64,000 nt of DNA from Bifidobacterium goeldii (GTDB lineage Bacteria > Actinomycetota > Actinomycetes > Actinomycetales > Bifidobacteriaceae). Both the position numbers and the translations under genes were made by a program. Below, one piece after another: positions 1-7,946 of this stretch. The DNA is taken from contig NZ_QXGL01000002.1 of NCBI RefSeq assembly GCF_003951095.1, positions 186,001 through 250,000 on the forward strand. The letters run 5' to 3'. The notes under the pieces were generated by a model, which made no database searches, was not told where the DNA came from, and saw only the letters and a program-made list of their open reading frames with translations. Every line of letters starts with the position of its first letter. Within the stretch, counting starts at the first letter, position 1.

Positions 1-351
1 GGCGTATGAAGCGTACTGCGGGTACGGCGAGTATTGCGGGTACGGCGCGTACGGAGAGTTTTGCGCGGGTGAATTTGGCGCTTGTGGATACGCGTATGGC
101 GCGTACGGATTGTGCGGGTATTGATTGTGCGGGTATTGATTGTGCGGATACTGGCTCTGCGGATACTGGCTCTGCGAATTCGCGCTTTGATCGTGCGGGT
201 CGTGCGGCTGGCTTGGCAGCGGATCCTGCGGCTGGCTCGGTATTTGATCGACCGTAGATGCATCCGTCGAATTCACGGGCGCTGTAGTGGTATCGTCTGC
301 GGCTTGCGTGTCCGGCTGCGTTGCGTTCGGCTGCGAATCGTTCATGCTCAT
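1..351 (-). CDS. N-terminal part of a Pro/Gln/Tyr-rich protein, cut by window edge
   Basis: An open frame runs from an ATG at 351 to the window edge with no stop in 117 codons. The product starts MSMNDSQPNATQPDT and becomes a low-complexity, hydrophilic stretch with short tandem repeats such as SQYPQ and QYPHN, then YAPY and QYSPY. The 12-15 base repeats visible on the DNA are this peptide repeat. Such tails precede membrane domains in many actinobacterial proteins; the sensor kinase at 7947-10175 also has a low-complexity N-terminus before a DUF805 domain, so a membrane protein is a reasonable guess. The functional domain lies outside the window. The gene is divergent from the response regulator at 473. 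No strong ribosome site is visible; ATG at 345 is an alternative start. Confidence 0.6.
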   Translation of the reverse strand, partial: MSMNDSQPNATQPDTQAADDTTTAPVNSTDASTVDQIPSQPQDPLPSQPHDPHDQSANSQSQYPQSQYPHNQYPHNQYPHNPYAPYAYPQAPNSPAQNSPYAPYPQYSPYPQYASYA

Positions 352-472
352 GCCACAATCGTACACACGGCGTTTATGACGTTGAGGTGATCGTCGACAC
401 GCGTCTACGCCACGCATATTTTTTGCATACGGTTGCTGTGCTGCGCGAGGACTGGCGGCTAGGATGGGAGCC

Positions 473-1153
473 ATGAGCGAACCGGGGATTGGTGCAAACG
501 ATTCCACTGTGGTGATGACAGCGGCGGTAGATAATGACCGAATGGCACTGCTGGCGTTGAAGGGGATTTTGCCGCAGCTGCTGCCGTCTTCACGATGGAT
601 GTGGGGCGCGCAGACTGCTGATGAGGCGATTCGCAAGACGTTGAATCCGGAGACGCGACCGCGACTGCTGCTGGTGGATATGTCGTTGGGAGAGTCAACT
701 GGTATCGGCGTGTGCCGTAGTATTCGGCAGCGGGATGATCGCGTGATGTTGCTGGCGATTACTGCGTTTCCGATTGATTCGTATGCGGCGCGTGCGGCTG
801 ATGCTGGCGCGCAAGGAATTGCTTCTAAGGCGGATATTCCGCAGTTGGCTGCGGCTCTGCGCGCGTTGGCTGCTGGTGGCACGTTTAGTCCGGTTCCTGG
901 TGTGACATTTCGCGATATTGCTCATGCTCATGCTGCGGTTACCGGCGAGCAAGATGATGCTCCTCAGTTGCCCAAGCTTGGCGCGAAGGAAGCGCAAACA
1001 TTGCATTTGCTGTCTCGCGGTCTGACCTATGAGCAGATCGCTACCCAATGGGGTGTCTCCACCTCCACCGTTCGCACCCACGCCCACCGCGCCGTAGAAA
1101 AACTCAACGCCCACTCATTAGCTCACGCGATAGCTATTTGGCTAAGCCGTTAA
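473..1153 (+). CDS. LuxR/NarL-type response regulator
   Basis: A two-domain DNA-binding response regulator of about 226 residues. The receiver domain shows the phosphoacceptor Asp in LLLVDMS, the conserved Thr in AITAF and the Lys in ASKADI. A C-terminal LuxR helix-turn-helix follows (LGAKEAQTL, GLTYEQIATQWGVS, TVRTHAHRAVEKL). ATG 473 has AGGA at a good distance; ATG 464 in the same frame is an alternative giving three more residues. It would be phosphorylated by a histidine kinase. The only kinase visible in the window is the DUF805 kinase at 7947-10175, but the truncated divergent neighbour at 1-351 could also be the partner. A hairpin with a T-run follows the stop codon directly. Confidence 0.92.
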   Translation: MSEPGIGANDSTVVMTAAVDNDRMALLALKGILPQLLPSSRWMWGAQTADEAIRKTLNPETRPRLLLVDMSLGESTGIGVCRSIRQRDDRVMLLAITAFPIDSYAARAADAGAQGIASKADIPQLAAALRALAAGGTFSPVPGVTFRDIAHAHAAVTGEQDDAPQLPKLGAKEAQTLHLLSRGLTYEQIATQWGVSTSTVRTHAHRAVEKLNAHSLAHAIAIWLSR

Positions 1154-1178
1154 AAAAACAGCCCAGTGGGCTGTTTTT
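1152..1178 (+). terminator. Rho-independent terminator after the response regulator
   Basis: ACAGCCC and GGGCTGT form a perfect stem with a three-base loop, flanked by an A-run on the left and TTTTT on the right, starting at the stop codon. The flanking A-run means it could work in both directions. The same CCCAGTGGG core recurs near 35390-35412, so it is also part of a dispersed repeat. Confidence 0.8.
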
Positions 1179-1575
1179 AGGCTTAGCGCGAGCGACAGCG
1201 AGCAACTTACGCTCGCCGCAGGCGAGTCCTTACCCCCACGCCCTACAAGCAGAACGCCGTACCCCCCCCCCGCAATCTGCCTGCGAAAAGCAATGCATAC
1301 ATTATCAACGCAAACACTACCCCTCAGTCAGCTACGCTGACACCTCCCCTGGCAAGGGGAGCCGAGTTTGTGTTGCAATCCCCCATCCCTATCCAGCTCC
1401 CGCAACGCTTTAATGACCCGGTATAAGCAATCAAAATAACTAACCGTGCATTTTCCCTATTCACCTCATGTACACTGCAAAATATCCCGAGGGGAATTAC
1501 TGATGGTGGCAGTGGGGAATGCCGCACGGTGATGCGGGATATGCATAACCAGAACAAAATTGGGGGAAAATCATC
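1154..1575. other. Long intergenic region with dispersed repeat modules
   Basis: No convincing gene is seen in these 420 bases. From 1179 to about 1235 lies a GCGAGCG-rich segment, and at about 1322-1368 a module reading CAGTCAGCTACGCTGACA followed by a CTCCCCT/AGGGGAG hairpin. Both modules recur at 35251-35522, and the second also recurs at 43503-43672. From about 1471 the region is the promoter and leader of the downstream ABC operon. Confidence 0.6.
1471..1545 (+). promoter_or_regulatory. Candidate structured leader before the amino acid ABC operon
   Basis: TACACT at 1471-1476 is a plausible -10 box, which would start the transcript near 1482. An eight-base stem ATATCCCG (1482-1489) with CGGGATAT (1535-1542) would then close a domain holding at least one internal hairpin (GGCA/TGCC at 1508-1522) and a GAGGGGAA single strand. 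The ribosome site GGGGGA lies about 20 bases beyond the stem. I do not recognise a known riboswitch class, so this is a fold-based guess. Confidence 0.35.
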
Positions 1576-2415
1576 ATGTTCTCATTGAAGCGTCTAGCAG
1601 CGGTAGCTGCTTCCGTGCTCACTGTTGCCAGTCTTGCTGCTTGCGGTGCTGCAAACGCTGCACCGTCGAGCAGTGACTCAGGCAATGACAACGGAACCAT
1701 TACTGTTAACGTTGGCACGATGGGTACGTACAGCCCATATAGCATCAAGAACACAGACGGCAGCTACACCGGCTATGACTTGGAAGTGCTGAAGGCTGTG
1801 CAGAAGGTGGAGCCTACGTTGAAGTTTGAATTCCATGCGGCTGCTTGGGATTCACTGTTCACAGCTCTTGATGCCAATAAGAATCAGATGATTGCTAACG
1901 AAATTGGTAAGACGAAAGAACGCGAGCAGAAGTACATTTTCACGAAGAACAGCTACAACTACAGCACTCGTAACATCATTGTGAAGAAGGGTACTAAGGG
2001 GATTAGCACTCTTGATGATTTGAAGGGCAAAGTTGTTGGCGGCACGGTGGGCGATAACCATACGAAGTTCCTGGAAGAGTGGAATCAGGCACATGGCAAT
2101 CCCATCACGATTAAGTATTACGAAGAGGATTTCACCACGGTGGTTCGTGATGTTGCTGCCGGCCGTATTGCTGCTACGGTGAATGATCCAAATGCTGCTC
2201 TCGATAAGGCGAAGAAGCAGAATATTCCAGTGGAGGCTGTGGGCAAGCCTTTGTCTGCGCAGCCGGTGTACTACATCTTCCGTAATGATGCTCAAGGTAA
2301 GAAGATTCGCGATAAGGTCGATGAGGGCCTTGAGAAGTTGAAGAAGAATGGTGAGCTTTCGAAGCTGAGCATTAAGTGGTTTGGCCAAGATACTACTGAG
2401 GAGAGCGCAAAGTAA
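1576..2415 (+). CDS. Amino acid ABC transporter substrate-binding lipoprotein
   Basis: A 279-residue extracytoplasmic binding protein of the SBP_bac_3 type (polar amino acid or cystine class). The N-terminus has a basic start, a hydrophobic stretch and a lipobox ending LAAC, so it should be lipid-anchored outside the membrane. Family features include SPYSIKNTDGSYTGYDLEVLKAV near the mature N-terminus, LDDLKGKVVGGTVG in the middle and a Lys-rich helix close to SIKWFGQD at the end. The start has a strong ribosome site (GGGGGA). It is followed after a structured 205-base gap by its permease and ATPase genes. The exact substrate is not readable; polar amino acids or cystine-like compounds are the usual ligands. 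Confidence 0.92.
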   Translation: MFSLKRLAAVAASVLTVASLAACGAANAAPSSSDSGNDNGTITVNVGTMGTYSPYSIKNTDGSYTGYDLEVLKAVQKVEPTLKFEFHAAAWDSLFTALDANKNQMIANEIGKTKEREQKYIFTKNSYNYSTRNIIVKKGTKGISTLDDLKGKVVGGTVGDNHTKFLEEWNQAHGNPITIKYYEEDFTTVVRDVAAGRIAATVNDPNAALDKAKKQNIPVEAVGKPLSAQPVYYIFRNDAQGKKIRDKVDEGLEKLKKNGELSKLSIKWFGQDTTEESAK

Positions 2416-2526
2416 CGCCTATTCTGGGCTGTCACGCTTACTTCTCGTAGCGCACTGCGCGCATATTGTTACTCATCTCTCGCGAAATAGCACCGGGCAT
2501 TTTGCCTGATCGTACTCTTCCCACAT

Positions 2527-2600
2527 GCCGTCGCATTCTTGTGCAATCGAATGCGGCGGCTGGGAGTATCTCGGAATGCCAGCGGCAATCGCATTTTTTT
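2527..2600 (+). promoter_or_regulatory. Competing hairpins (candidate attenuator) inside the ABC operon
   Basis: Segment 2549-2563 can pair upstream or downstream, not both. Upstream it pairs with 2527-2538 to give a 12-bp stem with one wobble. Downstream AATGCG (2550-2555) pairs with CGCATT (2590-2595) and GCTGG (2559-2563) with CCAGC (2579-2583), directly followed by a T-run (2594-2600). The second fold resembles an intrinsic terminator and the first an antiterminator. It lies between the binding-protein and permease genes. Confidence 0.4.
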
Positions 2601-2620
2601 ATTCTTTCGGAGCTGCAACT

Positions 2621-3322
2621 ATGGGCACTTTTAACCCTGAATACATTTGGCAAGCTTTTCCAGATGTCATCCAAGGCATTCCAAACACTATGGCCATTAC
2701 GCTGGTCGCTTTTATTATTGGTTCGATTATCGGTCTGTTTTTTGCACTGGTGAAAATCCACAGTATTCCTGTTCTTGAGCAAATTGGAGCCGTCTATGTG
2801 TCGATTATTCGCGGCACACCACTGCTCGTGCAATTGTTCCTTATTTATTACGGCCTACCGATTCTGCTGTCTGCTATTAACCCGGCGTATGACATTTCTG
2901 GTATTCCTGCGTTGGCGTTCTGTTTTGTAGCGTTTTCGCTGAGTATGGGCGCGTATATGACCGAATTGTTCCGCTCTTCGATTCTTGCGGTTGACGATGG
3001 TCAGCTTGAGGCCGCGCATTCGGTGGGTATGAGTACGAGTCAAGCGATGGTTCGTATTATTTTGCCGCAGGCGATGAAGTCAGCAATTCCCAATATTGTC
3101 AACCAATTCATGATGTTGTTGAAGAACACGTCTTTGGCGTTTACTGCCGCTGTTCCTGAAATTTTGGGGCAAGCAAAAATTTTCGGTGGCAGAACTTCCA
3201 TGTTTTTTGAAGGGTATATCGCTGCGGCGATTGTCTATTGGGTGTTGTGCTTCATTTTGGAGATTATTGCCCGCTTGGCTGAACGTGTGATTCGGCGAGA
3301 TGAGATTGGAGTGGCCGCATGA
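2621..3322 (+). CDS. Amino acid ABC transporter permease
   Basis: A HisM/GlnP-type inner-membrane permease of 233 residues with several hydrophobic segments. The ATP-coupling loop is recognisable as LEAAHSVGMSTSQAMVRIILPQA. ATG 2621 was chosen because GGAG sits eight bases upstream and MGTFNPEYIWQAFPDVIQGI is a normal N-terminus; a longer frame opening at 2525 overlaps the structured gap and adds no transmembrane sequence. The stop overlaps the ATPase start by four bases (ATGA), giving translational coupling. It forms the channel for the binding protein at 1576. Confidence 0.92.
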   Translation: MGTFNPEYIWQAFPDVIQGIPNTMAITLVAFIIGSIIGLFFALVKIHSIPVLEQIGAVYVSIIRGTPLLVQLFLIYYGLPILLSAINPAYDISGIPALAFCFVAFSLSMGAYMTELFRSSILAVDDGQLEAAHSVGMSTSQAMVRIILPQAMKSAIPNIVNQFMMLLKNTSLAFTAAVPEILGQAKIFGGRTSMFFEGYIAAAIVYWVLCFILEIIARLAERVIRRDEIGVAA

Positions 3323-4107
3323 TTAAGGTCGAACATGTGAGCAAATCATTCGGCAAGCTTGAAGTGCTGAAGGATGTGAGCTTCCAAGTTGAAGAGGGTC
3401 AGACTGTAGCGCTTATCGGTTCTAGTGGTTCGGGTAAATCTACGTTGCTGCGCACGCTGAATTTGTTGGAGACACCTGATAGTGGCGATATCACGATTGG
3501 TGATGTGTCATTTAACGCGAACGATATCACGAAGACAACGATTGCGGAAGTTCGTCAGCGTACGGCGATGGTGTTCCAGCGGTTTAATTTGTTTACGAAT
3601 AAAACTGCGCTGCAAAATGTGGCGGAAGCGCTTATTGTGGTGCAGCATAAGTCGAAAGCTGAAGCGTTTGATATTGCGCGCAAACGGCTAGAGGACGTGG
3701 GTATGGCGAATTGGGCTGATCATTATCCGCGCGCATTATCTGGCGGCCAGCAGCAGCGTGTGGCGATTGCGCGCGCATTGGCGTTAAATCCTGAATATTT
3801 GTTGTTTGATGAGCCTACTTCTGCTTTGGATCCGGAGCTTGTAGGCGAAGTGCTCGGGATTATTCAGCAGTTGGCTCAGCGTAAGAAAACGATGCTGATT
3901 GTTACGCATGAAATGGCTTTTGCGCGTGATGTTGCCGATAAGGTTGTTTTTCTTGATAAGGGGCGCATTGCGGAAGAGGGTAATCCAAAGAGTTTCTTTG
4001 TTCACCCCACTACACAGCGCGCGCAGCAGTTCTTGGCACGTTTTCGTTATGAGTTTTCGGCTTCTTCTGGTGAAACGCCAGCTACATCACTTGGGGAGGT
4101 ACAATGA
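3319..4107 (+). CDS. Amino acid ABC transporter ATP-binding protein
   Basis: The cytoplasmic ATPase of the polar amino acid importer, 262 residues. Walker A is GSSGSGKST, the signature is LSGGQQQR, Walker B is LLFDEPTSALDP, and the switch His is in IVTHEMAFARDVAD. The length is typical of GlnQ/HisP proteins. Start and stop both overlap neighbours by four bases (ATGA), so permease, ATPase and hydrolase are translated as a coupled unit. Confidence 0.95.
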   Translation: MIKVEHVSKSFGKLEVLKDVSFQVEEGQTVALIGSSGSGKSTLLRTLNLLETPDSGDITIGDVSFNANDITKTTIAEVRQRTAMVFQRFNLFTNKTALQNVAEALIVVQHKSKAEAFDIARKRLEDVGMANWADHYPRALSGGQQQRVAIARALALNPEYLLFDEPTSALDPELVGEVLGIIQQLAQRKKTMLIVTHEMAFARDVADKVVFLDKGRIAEEGNPKSFFVHPTTQRAQQFLARFRYEFSASSGETPATSLGEVQ

Positions 4108-4727
4108 GCGTTTTCTCCTATTCCAAATTGTCGGTAGATAGAACTCACGATCCACTGTTTTTGCTGTTTCATGGCGGTGGTGATGATGAGCGTGAGATGG
4201 CCCGGTTTTTCGGGGATTATAGTGACGCGGATTACATTGCTTTTGTAGCACCGCATCATCGCACGTATATTCCTGGCTCGCTGTGGTGGGCGCCTGACGC
4301 TACGTTTGAAAGTCGAAAGCGCGAATGCCAAGAGACAGGCCAGCAGATTGTTTCATTGCTGCGATCGTTGTCGTTGGATTCGCGGCCGCTGACTGCGATT
4401 GGTTTTTCGCAAGGCGCGTATCTTACCTACCGTTTGCTTACTGATTTTCCTGGATTGTTACATCGCGCTGTGCTGCTCAGCCCACCGTTCCCTGATGTCG
4501 AACCGGATGCTAAGGTTCTCAAAACGGTTCATTCTGTTGGCAAACCGCCAGCGTTATTGGTGTATGGTGACAACGATCTCGTGATTGACCGTCAAGAGCA
4601 GCGCAATGCGTCTATCGTGCTTGACCAGTTCACTGCGTTGGATGTGCGAACGTTACCGGCAACCGGGCATGATTTAACCACTGCCGAAGCACAGCTTATT
4701 CAAGAGTGGCTTGCTGCCACATATTAA
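4104..4727 (+). CDS. Alpha/beta hydrolase (carboxylesterase/dienelactone hydrolase type)
   Basis: A 207-residue single-domain hydrolase. The oxyanion region LLFHGGGDDE, nucleophile elbow GFSQG, acid in YGDNDLVID and His in PATGHDL give a complete Ser-Asp-His triad in the usual order. There is no signal peptide, so it should act in the cytoplasm. It overlaps the ABC ATPase by four bases, which suggests a role on the imported compound or an ester or peptide derivative of it. The substrate cannot be named from sequence; such proteins are usually annotated as phospholipase/carboxylesterase. Confidence 0.85.
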   Translation: MSVFSYSKLSVDRTHDPLFLLFHGGGDDEREMARFFGDYSDADYIAFVAPHHRTYIPGSLWWAPDATFESRKRECQETGQQIVSLLRSLSLDSRPLTAIGFSQGAYLTYRLLTDFPGLLHRAVLLSPPFPDVEPDAKVLKTVHSVGKPPALLVYGDNDLVIDRQEQRNASIVLDQFTALDVRTLPATGHDLTTAEAQLIQEWLAATY

Positions 4728-4942
4728 TCGTTCGCGTCAGCCTGATTTCTGCGCACAATGTGCGCATTACGCAATACATTGCACCCAACGCAGGCTGGCG
4801 CGTATTTGTATATCACTCACTGTTACTCGTTATCACGCTACCTATTCGAAGGCATTATCATGACTGATCACGCTATTCATATTGCTGACACCCCAGATGG
4901 CGATCAACTCATCCACAACTCGACAATCAACAGAGGTGATTC

Positions 4943-6103
4943 ATGTTTTCATATCGGCGAAATTCGACCATTATTTTTGGTGCCGAAAGCCAAAACACGT
5001 TGGAAAACCTGCTGCGCGAGCATCATGCCACGTCAGTGCTGTTCGTTTACAGCGGTGATTACGTATTCAATCTGGGCATTAGCGATAACGTTCGCACAGC
5101 AACCGCGCATATTGGCGCGTCACTGATCGAAGACGGTGCAACCGTACCCAATCCGCGCATCGAACACGTGCGCGAGCTGATTACGCTTGCGCGCGAACAC
5201 CATGTGGATTTTGTGCTTGCTGCTGGCGGCGGTAGTTCATTTGATACTGCGAAAGCTGTTGCTGTTGGCGTTGGCTACAGCGGTGACGTGTGGGAGCTTT
5301 TCACGGGCGCAGGCACGTTTGATCATGCACTACCGGTTGGCGTTATTGCCACACTGGCTGGCAGCGGTTCGGAAGTGTCTGATTGCGCGGTGCTGCAAGA
5401 GGGGCTTGATAAGCGCTCGTTAGAAGATGATCGCATTATCCCCGTGTTTACGATTGTCAATCCTGAATATTCAGCCACAGCGCCGTATCATCATCAGGCT
5501 AGCGCGATCGCCGATCTTGCCGCGGATTATTTTGAACCATATTTCTGCACAACGGCACAAATTCACGCACAAGATCGCTTGCTTGAAGCTGGCCTGCGCG
5601 CAGTGATTCATTACGGTCGACGGTATGCCGCTAATCCGAACGACTATCAGACGCGTGCAGAATTGCATTGGCTGTCTTCTGAAGGATTTAACGATTGTTA
5701 TCTTGCGGCCGGCCGCGTGACTGATTGGACTACGCATCGGCTTGAGCACGCGCTTGGCGCTCAGTTTGACATTATTCACGGCGAGGGTATTGCCGTACTT
5801 GCTCCTGCAGTAATTCGCTATGTATCGCAATACCAGCCTGAACGTTATGCTGCGCTTGCTCGCGCAGTATTTGACGTGCCGGAAGATGCCACTGATATTG
5901 AGGCTGCGCATGTGCTTGCTGACGGATTAGCCGCATATTTTGCACAATTAGGCATGACTCAGCGACTGCGCGATCTTGATATTCCCCAGTCTTCACTGCC
6001 GGATATCGCTGCGCGTATTACCGACCATGGGCGCACGCGCATTGGCAATTATTATCCACTGTCGCAAGAGGATGTGTTGGCGGTATATCAGCTCGCCTAC
6101 TAG
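4943..6103 (+). CDS. Iron-containing alcohol dehydrogenase (BDH/YqhD-like)
   Basis: A 386-residue Fe-dependent NAD(P)H alcohol dehydrogenase. The nucleotide-binding motif GGGSSFDTAKA lies near residue 97 and the metal site includes the Asp in ADLAADYFE and the His residues in THRLEHALGAQFDIIHGEG. Such enzymes reduce aldehydes or oxidise alcohols. The start has AGAGGTGA in front. A different frame beginning at 4860 (MTDHAIHIADTP) also has a decent ribosome site and overlaps this start; I regard it as an upstream reading frame of unknown meaning. The gene follows the amino acid import operon by about 215 bases and ends at a long hairpin. Confidence 0.9.
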   Translation: MFSYRRNSTIIFGAESQNTLENLLREHHATSVLFVYSGDYVFNLGISDNVRTATAHIGASLIEDGATVPNPRIEHVRELITLAREHHVDFVLAAGGGSSFDTAKAVAVGVGYSGDVWELFTGAGTFDHALPVGVIATLAGSGSEVSDCAVLQEGLDKRSLEDDRIIPVFTIVNPEYSATAPYHHQASAIADLAADYFEPYFCTTAQIHAQDRLLEAGLRAVIHYGRRYAANPNDYQTRAELHWLSSEGFNDCYLAAGRVTDWTTHRLEHALGAQFDIIHGEGIAVLAPAVIRYVSQYQPERYAALARAVFDVPEDATDIEAAHVLADGLAAYFAQLGMTQRLRDLDIPQSSLPDIAARITDHGRTRIGNYYPLSQEDVLAVYQLAY

Positions 6104-6121
6104 CTGCAGTACACAGCACTC

Positions 6122-6185
6122 CACATAGCGCATACGAATGGCGGCTATCGCGATTGCGGTAGCCGCCATTCGTATGCGCTGTGTG
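6122..6185. terminator. Long bidirectional hairpin between convergent genes
   Basis: A 26-bp stem with a single G-T wobble (6122-6147 with 6160-6185) and a 12-base loop lies between the converging dehydrogenase and SDR genes. There is no T-run, but position and stability fit transcript-end formation for both genes. Confidence 0.65.
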
Positions 6186-6192
6186 ATGGAAA

Positions 6193-7047
6193 TTATGCAG
6201 TCAGCAAGCCGGCGTCAAGAATCAAGCCGCTACCCGTGATGTAACGCCCGGACCGCCCAGTGAGATACTTGACGGCGGCCACCACATCCTCCGTTTCAAT
6301 CCACGGCACTGGCAGCAGGTTGCCCGCAGACGCCTCGGCTATTTCTTCAGGCGTCTTGCCTTCAAGCTCAGCCAGTCCATCGTTCATCGGCGTATTTACA
6401 CCAGTCGGGTGCAGTGTCACCACGCGAATGCCGTACGGCGCGAGTTCAATAGCCTGGGACTTCGCCAAACCGACCAGTGCGTGCTTTGACGCTGAGTAAT
6501 GTGCCAGTCGTCGCAAACCGCGCAGGCCGGCGATCGAAGAGTTGTAGACGATCACGCCGCTTTTCTGCTTGATCAGCTGCGGAATCACCGCTTTGCCGGC
6601 AAGCCACGCGCCTTTGAGATTAATGTCGATCATCGAATCCCATTCGTTTTCGCTCAGCTCCCACGAATACCCGTAAGCGCAAATGCCAGCGTTAATAAAC
6701 GCGATATCCACGCCGCCGAACGCTTCGATTCCGCGATTGACCGCTTCTTGCAGCGCGTTAGCATCACGCACGTCGCCCGCATAGACGACGGCTTTGCCGC
6801 CAGCTTGCTCAATCTCTTCTTTGAGCTGATCGAGATCTTTCGACGAACCGTGGTTGTAAGCCGGGTATGCAATAGGGCTGCCAAGATCGAACGCGATAAT
6901 ATTCGCTCCTTCTTTGGCGTAGCCCAACGCTACAGCACGACCTTGGCCTTTTGCAGCGCCAGTAATGAATATGGTTTTGCCGGCAAATTCTGATGGCTGG
7001 CCGGCTTGTGCAGCTGCATTGTCTGCAGCATTGTTGACATTGCTCAT
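6193..7047 (-). CDS. SDR-family oxidoreductase
   Basis: A short-chain dehydrogenase of 284 residues. It shows the cofactor motif TGAAKGQGR, an acidic residue after the second strand (FDLGS) consistent with NAD preference, NAGICAYG, the catalytic Ser in VYNSSIAG and the YSASK tetrad. The TGAAKGQG form is typical of the carveol-dehydrogenase/mycofactocin-coupled branch, although nothing of a mycofactocin pathway is visible here. ATG 7047 is preceded by AGAGGAGC; the frame extends upstream to 7101 without support. It lies downstream of the AhpD-like gene on the same strand with a 136-base gap, so the two may be co-transcribed. Confidence 0.9.
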   Translation of the reverse strand: MSNVNNAADNAAAQAGQPSEFAGKTIFITGAAKGQGRAVALGYAKEGANIIAFDLGSPIAYPAYNHGSSKDLDQLKEEIEQAGGKAVVYAGDVRDANALQEAVNRGIEAFGGVDIAFINAGICAYGYSWELSENEWDSMIDINLKGAWLAGKAVIPQLIKQKSGVIVYNSSIAGLRGLRRLAHYSASKHALVGLAKSQAIELAPYGIRVVTLHPTGVNTPMNDGLAELEGKTPEEIAEASAGNLLPVPWIETEDVVAAVKYLTGRSGRYITGSGLILDAGLLTA

Positions 7048-7183
7048 AATACGTTTGCTCCTCTTGCGATTTCGCAACTCATTGCATGAGTGATGGCACA
7101 ACTGACTTGCGCAAATGTTGCCAAAATCGCTGTGATTACTTTCCTGTGCGCGGGACAGCGCGGATTACGCAGCTTTACGCGGA

Positions 7184-7804
7184 TTATTTGGCTTGGTCAG
7201 CGCCTGCTGATTGCGTTTCCACACGCAGTACCACGTGTGAAGACTGCGGTGTATGCAACGCTTCACGCCACGTCTGAGGCGCAAAATCCTTTTGCAGTGG
7301 CAGCAAACGACCGTCTAAATCTGTACCAATAACGCTGTTGAAATCGTTCGTGGCTTTCATCTGCCCAGCGAAACCAATCAAGGCAACGATTTCGTCATCA
7401 TTCCAGTATGCGCGCAGCTGGTTAAATACCGTGTCTGGAATACTGGTTGGATCTTTCACGTATGCGCGCGCAAAATCAATCAGCGCTTGCTCCTGATCTG
7501 TTGGCACAAAATCGTGAGGGTCAAGCCCTAATTCACGCAAATCGGCAACAAAATACAGCGAGCATAATTGGCAGTCGTTCACCGACGAAATAGCATGTGC
7601 GTACACAATCGACGCACGTTGGCCAAGAAAACCAACAATACGTTTCCAAATCACATGCCAGTCGTAATACACCACGAATGTGGCATGATCGCGCGCAATA
7701 GTGCGCATCATATTCGTAGCATGACCATCAGCTTGCAGCTGCGATATATCGCGCTGCTGTTGTTCGGTGAGCCCCGCTTCCCCAAGCGGTTGGATTCTCG
7801 CCAT
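7184..7804 (-). CDS. Carboxymuconolactone decarboxylase/AhpD-like protein
   Basis: A 206-residue all-helical protein of the CMD/AhpD superfamily. The redox-type motif is SVNDCQLCSLYF, a CxxC preceded by a segment where an acidic residue normally sits, and the C-terminal half has DDEIVALIGFAG as in other family members. Family roles range from alkyl-hydroperoxidase partner to lactone decarboxylase. Both Cys are present, which favours a thiol-redox role. AGGGGGA precedes the ATG. It sits upstream of the SDR on the same strand. Confidence 0.75.
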   Translation of the reverse strand: MARIQPLGEAGLTEQQQRDISQLQADGHATNMMRTIARDHATFVVYYDWHVIWKRIVGFLGQRASIVYAHAISSVNDCQLCSLYFVADLRELGLDPHDFVPTDQEQALIDFARAYVKDPTSIPDTVFNQLRAYWNDDEIVALIGFAGQMKATNDFNSVIGTDLDGRLLPLQKDFAPQTWREALHTPQSSHVVLRVETQSAGADQAK

Positions 7805-7946
7805 GAATTCCCCCTAAAATGGTACGCCGCTCCCCCAAGAGCGGTTGAATTATTGAATTATTAGTGCATGTGGGCCTACTGTGCCCGCATGGCGCCAATA
7901 TAACAGGGAACATCATACGAATCACGATGATGGATATACCGGTTGC

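Noticed and set aside
6-390. Plus-strand ORFs rich in short repeats at the window start
   Set aside because: They are the antisense of the repeated Gln-Tyr-Pro codons of the minus-strand gene at 1-351.
6193-7047. Mycofactocin-coupled dehydrogenase system
   Set aside because: The TGAAKGQG motif is suggestive, but no mft genes are visible and the motif also occurs in ordinary SDRs.
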